A stretch of DNA of 64,000 nucleotides from JAFLTL01 sp964389525. GTDB lineage: Bacteria > Bacteroidota > Bacteroidia > Bacteroidales > Muribaculaceae. Where the stretch lies: assembly GCA_964389525.1 (NCBI GenBank), contig CAYMEX010000016.1:7739-71738 (forward strand), in the 5' to 3' direction. The notes under the pieces are model-generated. The model did no database searches. It was not told the origin of the DNA and was given only the letters and a program-made list of their open reading frames with translations. Positions 60,609 through 64,000 of this stretch are shown here, one piece after another. Numbering within the stretch: position 1 is the first letter of the stretch; each line of letters begins with the position of its first letter. Made by a program: the position numbers and the translations under genes.

Positions 60609-62078
60609 TCACTCAAAAGCTCCGCGTTTGAGCTTGTTGACCTCCTCCTGCGTGAGGTAGCGCCAGCGGCCGCGAGGCAGATTCTTCTTGGTGAGACCGG
60701 CGAAGTACACACGGTCGAGCTTGGTCACATGATAGCCGAGCTTCTCGAATATGCGGCGGACGATACGGTTCTGACCCGAATGGATCTCGATACCGGCCTG
60801 ATTGCGGTCCTTGTCGTTGGCATAGCTTATCGCATCGGCATGTATCATACCGTCTTCCAGCTCCACACCGTCGGCAATCTGCTGCATATCCTCCTCGGTG
60901 ATGTCATGGTCGCACCACACGTGATAAATCTTTTTCTTGACGAACTTCGGATGCGTGAGTTTCGACGCAAGATCGCCGTCATTGGTCAGAAGAAGCACAC
61001 CGGTCGTATTGCGGTCAAGACGACCGACCGGATAGATGCGCTCGTCACAGGCCCCCTTCACAAGATCAAGCACCGTCAGGCGACCGTTCGGATCATCGCT
61101 TGTCGTCACACAATCTTTCGGTTTGTTGAGCAATATGTAGCACTTGTTTTCCAGTGCCACGACCTTATCGTCATACTCTACAGTGTCGGAGTGCGTTATC
61201 TTGGTACCAAGCTCGGTCACAACCTTGCCGTTGACCTTGACGAGTCCCTGCTGTATGAACTCGTCGGCCTCACGACGCGAGCATATGCCGGCATTGGCCA
61301 TAAACTTGTTAAGACGTATCTGCTCGTTCACGTCGGGTATCGGCATCTCATACTCTATACGACGCGGACGCGGCACGAAACTTGCGCCGGGGCGCTTGTG
61401 CATGCCTCCCTGACCGGGGCCATACTGATTGCGCTGATAGCCACCCTGACGAGGAGCATATCCGCCATTGCCCTGACGCTTCTGAAATCCGCCCGGACGA
61501 CGCTGCTGATATCCGCCGCCGTTCTCATCGTTCTGCGACTGATAGCGTCCACCGCCGTTATTGTCATATCGCTGCTGGCGGTCATAACCTCCATAATTCT
61601 CGCGGTTGTCACGCTGGCGGTAGCCGCCGTTCTGATAATCGCGACGCTGAAATCCGCCGTCACCTGAGTTCTGACGGTACTGGTAATTTGAACCGTCGTT
61701 GCCATCGCGGTTGTCGCGGGGCACATAACTGCTGTTTGAGCGAGGCTGATAGCTGCCTTGACGACGTGGATGATACTCACCTCCGCCGTTCTCCTGTCCG
61801 TTCTGCTGACGCGGTCTATATCCGCCTGTACCTCCCTGATTCTGATATCTGGGCTGATACCCTCCCTCCTCACGGAATGACCTGAAACCGCCACGCCGCG
61901 AACCGGCATCGCCATTATCGGCACTGCCGTAATCATTATACCTGTTACCCGAATACTGTCCGGGCTTATAGTCGATTTTCTCGTAACGCCCTCCCTCCGG
62001 GGCCGATGACTGAGCTATAGGTTTAGCACCAATACGTGGACGCTTAGCTTTCTTTTCAGGGACATCCATATTATCCAT
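60609..62078 (-). CDS. RluB/RsuA-family pseudouridine synthase with disordered N-terminus
   Basis: A 489-residue protein. Residues about 15-240 are a low-complexity tract of Arg, Gly, Tyr, Gln and Asn with RGG- and GGY-type repeats. Then come an S4 RNA-binding domain (IRLNKFMANAGICSRREADEF) and the catalytic domain with the nucleophile Asp in GRLDRNTTGVLLLTND. RluB/RsuA enzymes modify 23S or 16S rRNA. Related enzymes are about 240-290 residues long, so the N-terminal half is an addition. Bacteroidota often extend this enzyme in this way. The start is the ATG at 62078. Confidence 0.92.
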   Translation of the reverse strand: MDNMDVPEKKAKRPRIGAKPIAQSSAPEGGRYEKIDYKPGQYSGNRYNDYGSADNGDAGSRRGGFRSFREEGGYQPRYQNQGGTGGYRPRQQNGQENGGGEYHPRRQGSYQPRSNSSYVPRDNRDGNDGSNYQYRQNSGDGGFQRRDYQNGGYRQRDNRENYGGYDRQQRYDNNGGGRYQSQNDENGGGYQQRRPGGFQKRQGNGGYAPRQGGYQRNQYGPGQGGMHKRPGASFVPRPRRIEYEMPIPDVNEQIRLNKFMANAGICSRREADEFIQQGLVKVNGKVVTELGTKITHSDTVEYDDKVVALENKCYILLNKPKDCVTTSDDPNGRLTVLDLVKGACDERIYPVGRLDRNTTGVLLLTNDGDLASKLTHPKFVKKKIYHVWCDHDITEEDMQQIADGVELEDGMIHADAISYANDKDRNQAGIEIHSGQNRIVRRIFEKLGYHVTKLDRVYFAGLTKKNLPRGRWRYLTQEEVNKLKRGAFE

Positions 62079-62344
62079 GGAGATGAATTTTGTAGTTGTG
62101 TGTCAATAATGATAAAATATCCAGACTCTTCCTCCGTCAGTCCGCACCTACATAAATCACTTATCGGGTTACGGAGACATAAAGTCGAGTGCCATAGCCG
62201 CAACGTTTCTCAACCGGCTGCAGGCCATAATTTGATCAGTTAATTGTTTTTCTGTCTGTGTTCAAGTGCTTTTTATTCATGGTTTGACTATTGGCCTCCA
62301 CGCAGTGCGGTAGTTGCCGGTGTTATCCCTACAACAGCCGCAGC

Positions 62345-62368
62345 CACAGGTTTGTTCACAAACCTGTG
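62345..62368 (-). other. Perfect hairpin covering the purB stop codon
   Basis: CACAGGTTTG and CAAACCTGTG form a perfect 10-bp stem with a 4-nt loop; the purB TGA (62358-62356) lies within it. There is no T tract, so it is not a standard terminator. It may protect the mRNA 3' end or act in Rho-dependent ending. Confidence 0.6.
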
Positions 62369-63699
62369 TAACTGTGTGGCGAGAGTTTACGCAACTCTTC
62401 TTTCACATTTTCCCCGACTTCAAGAGTCTCTATAAAGCCGGCGATGCTGTCTGCTGTGATCGCAGAGTTGACACGTGTAAGCTGTTTCAGCGTCTCATAC
62501 GGATTGGGATATCCCTCTCTGCGGAGAATCGTCTGTATGCCCTCGGCAACGACACTCCACATGCTGTCGAGATCGGCATCTATGGCAGCCTGATTGAGCA
62601 GGAGCTTGTTAAGCCCTTTGAGAGTGGAGGCAAACGCAATGACCGAATGCCCCATGGGCACTCCCACATTGCGTAGCACCGTCGAGTCAGTCAGATCGCG
62701 CTGCAGACGCGATACAGGAAGTTTGGATGACAGATGCGAGTATATCGCCGACGAGATGCCGCAGTTGCCCTCCGAATTTTCAAAATCGATAGGATTGACC
62801 TTATGTGGCATAGCCGACGAGCCGACCTCACCGGCCTTGATGCGCTGCTTGAAGTATTCCATCGAGATATACATCCACATGTCGCGGTCAAGATCCATAA
62901 TGATCGTGTCGATGCGACGCATCGCGTCAAAAAGCTGAGCAAGATTGTCGTAATTGGAAATCTGCGTAGTCCACTGCTCACGCTCGATTCCAAGCTTCTC
63001 GTTCAGGAATTTATTGGCAAACGATTTCCAGTCTATATCGGGATAAGCCACGCGGTGGGCATTGAAATTACCCGTAGCACCGCCGAACTTGCCACTTATC
63101 TTCACCGACTTCAGGGAAGCGATCTGCTCCTGCAGTCTATAAGCAAAAACCTTAAGCTCTTTACCGAGGCGTGTCGGCGATGCAGGCTGCCCATGCGTGC
63201 GTGCAAGCATAGCCACATCCTTCCACTCCTCTGCTTTACTTTCAAGCCATTCGACAACAGGCATAAGAGCGGGAAGATATACGTTGGCGATCGCATCGGC
63301 AATCGACATCGGCACAGCCGTATTGTTTATGTCCTGCGAAGTAAGACCGAAGTGTATAAACTCTTTCCACTTCTCAAGACCAAGCTCGGGCAGATGCTCC
63401 TTGATGAAATACTCTACTGCCTTTACATCGTGATTGGTCACCCCCTCGATTTCCTTGATGCGCTGTGCGTCCTCTACTGTAAAATCGACATACAGAGATC
63501 TCAGCCGCTCCAGCGACTCTGCCGGCACAGAATCAAGCTGAGGCAAACCGAGCCCGCAAAGAGCGATAAAATACTCAACCTCTACTTTAATTCTATAGCG
63601 GATCAAAGCATATTCCGAGAAATAATCGGCAAGCGGAGCGCATTTCGACCTATAGCGTCCGTCGAGCGGAGATACAGCGGTAAGTGATGACAATTGCAT
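62356..63699 (-). CDS. purB: Adenylosuccinate lyase
   Basis: A 447-residue member of the fumarase/aspartase superfamily, catalysing two steps of purine synthesis. It has SPLDGRYRSKCAPLADYFSEYALIR at the N-terminus, the catalytic region TSQDINNTAVPMSIAD, and the signature loop SSAMPHKVNPIDFENSEGN. The start at MQLSSLTAVS (63699) gives the family length; the longer frame passes the TACTTTTG -7 box (minus strand, 63749-63742). A hairpin covers the stop codon. Confidence 0.95.
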   Translation of the reverse strand: MQLSSLTAVSPLDGRYRSKCAPLADYFSEYALIRYRIKVEVEYFIALCGLGLPQLDSVPAESLERLRSLYVDFTVEDAQRIKEIEGVTNHDVKAVEYFIKEHLPELGLEKWKEFIHFGLTSQDINNTAVPMSIADAIANVYLPALMPVVEWLESKAEEWKDVAMLARTHGQPASPTRLGKELKVFAYRLQEQIASLKSVKISGKFGGATGNFNAHRVAYPDIDWKSFANKFLNEKLGIEREQWTTQISNYDNLAQLFDAMRRIDTIIMDLDRDMWMYISMEYFKQRIKAGEVGSSAMPHKVNPIDFENSEGNCGISSAIYSHLSSKLPVSRLQRDLTDSTVLRNVGVPMGHSVIAFASTLKGLNKLLLNQAAIDADLDSMWSVVAEGIQTILRREGYPNPYETLKQLTRVNSAITADSIAGFIETLEVGENVKEELRKLSPHSYTGL

Positions 63700-63897
63700 A
63701 GTGAGATGTGAAACCAATATAATGACGTCGTTTAAACACCGCAAAAGTAATGCTTTTTTTTGTTTCATCAATAATTTCAAACTTCATTTACGCATCTTAT
63801 ACAATTTTTTAGTCTGTTATGAAACGATTTACGGTCAATTATCGCCACTATCAGCTATCGTCCGAGAAAATTTTTTCAAAAAAAACTTTGCAAAAAG

Positions 63898-63928
63898 TTT
63901 GGCAATTCAGAAAAAGGCCGTATCTTTG
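63898..63928 (+). promoter_or_regulatory. Housekeeping promoter of the tRNA-Val gene
   Basis: TTTG (63898-63901), 19 bp, then TATCTTTG (63921-63928): an ideal Bacteroidota promoter, 19 bp before the mature tRNA 5' end. Confidence 0.85.
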
Positions 63929-63947
63929 CATCGCCGAAACGGAAAAA

Positions 63948-64000
63948 GGGCGCTTAGCTCAGCTGGTTCAGAGCGTCTGCCTTACAAGCAGAGGGTCGGG
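63948..64000 (+). tRNA. tRNA-Val (anticodon TAC), cut by window end
   Basis: The first 53 bases of a tRNA are visible. Acceptor GGGCGCT is followed by TA and a D arm GCTC...GAGC. The anticodon stem TCTGC/GCAGA encloses the 7-nt loop CTTACAA, which places TAC at positions 34-36, reading GTA valine codons. The T arm and 3' end lie beyond the window. Confidence 0.93.

Noticed and set aside
60582..61667. 361-codon plus-strand frame opposite the pseudouridine synthase gene, with hydrophobic end
   Set aside because: The repetitive hydrophobic end is the complement of the RGG/GGY codons; no start signal or family match.
63710..63900. CRISPR or other repeat array
   Set aside because: No direct repeats of 20 or more bases with regular spacing were seen here or elsewhere in the window.

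Overview
The window reads as chromosomal DNA of a gut-type Bacteroidota, order Bacteroidales, possibly Muribaculaceae (the family is inference). The evidence is a set of promoters of the Bacteroidota form TTTG-N19-20-TAnnTTTG, an almost complete lack of Shine-Dalgarno sites, and Bacteroidota-specific families: DUF4421, DUF2807, BspA-like/transglutaminase, DUF4886, GH43, the Rpb6-like omega subunit, and a Rho with a long disordered insert. No phage, plasmid or intact insertion sequence is visible. The mobile-type DNA seen is one MITE-like palindrome (44033-44199) and one cluster of REP-like hairpins (36909-37000).

Layout. 1-993: 3' end of glutamate dehydrogenase. 1072-15461 (minus strand): the most notable locus, a tripartite efflux operon. 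In transcription order it holds an HlyD/MacA-type adaptor, a MacB/LolD-type ATPase, three consecutive pairs of FtsX/MacB-type permeases, a TolC-type outer membrane protein, an NtrC-family sigma54 activator and its histidine kinase. A near-perfect sigma54 promoter and a perfect 20-bp palindrome lie directly upstream. The kinase has two membrane helices joined by only about six residues, like kinases that read the state of a partner ABC transporter. 15461-18350: three GNAT genes, one of them a TacT-like toxin candidate behind a 52-codon partner gene, an SMR exporter and rpsO. 18509-22108: rpoZ, bamD, a nitroreductase and mlaF-mlaE. 22215-30341 (plus strand): udk, lptB and a tightly overlapping run of tRNA/rRNA-modification and envelope genes. 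30333-33604: GNAT, recR, htpG. 33873-37738: a TonB-receptor-like barrel protein and an MgtC/SapB protein. 37961-43167: ilvD-ilvB-ilvN-ilvC with promoter and terminator, then tcdA. 44215-46848: convergent surface/envelope genes. 46995-55979: Rel, a 7TM-HD phosphodiesterase, several exported hydrolases, GNAT, HAD and a PH-domain protein. 56079-63699 (minus strand): rho, an SlyD-like FKBP, asnS, an RluB-type pseudouridine synthase with a disordered tail, and purB. 63948-64000: 5' part of tRNA-Val.

How the genes work together. Envelope maintenance is a theme: BamD, MlaFE, LptB, a flippase, two barrel proteins and the efflux operon. Nutrient-stress and second-messenger control (Rel, 7TM-HD), branched-chain amino acid synthesis and RNA processing form other blocks. 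Start codons were often moved downstream of the longest open frame, because the longest frame began at GTG/TTG or lacked family homology. All functional calls rest on motifs and family knowledge read by eye. No database search or alignment was run.
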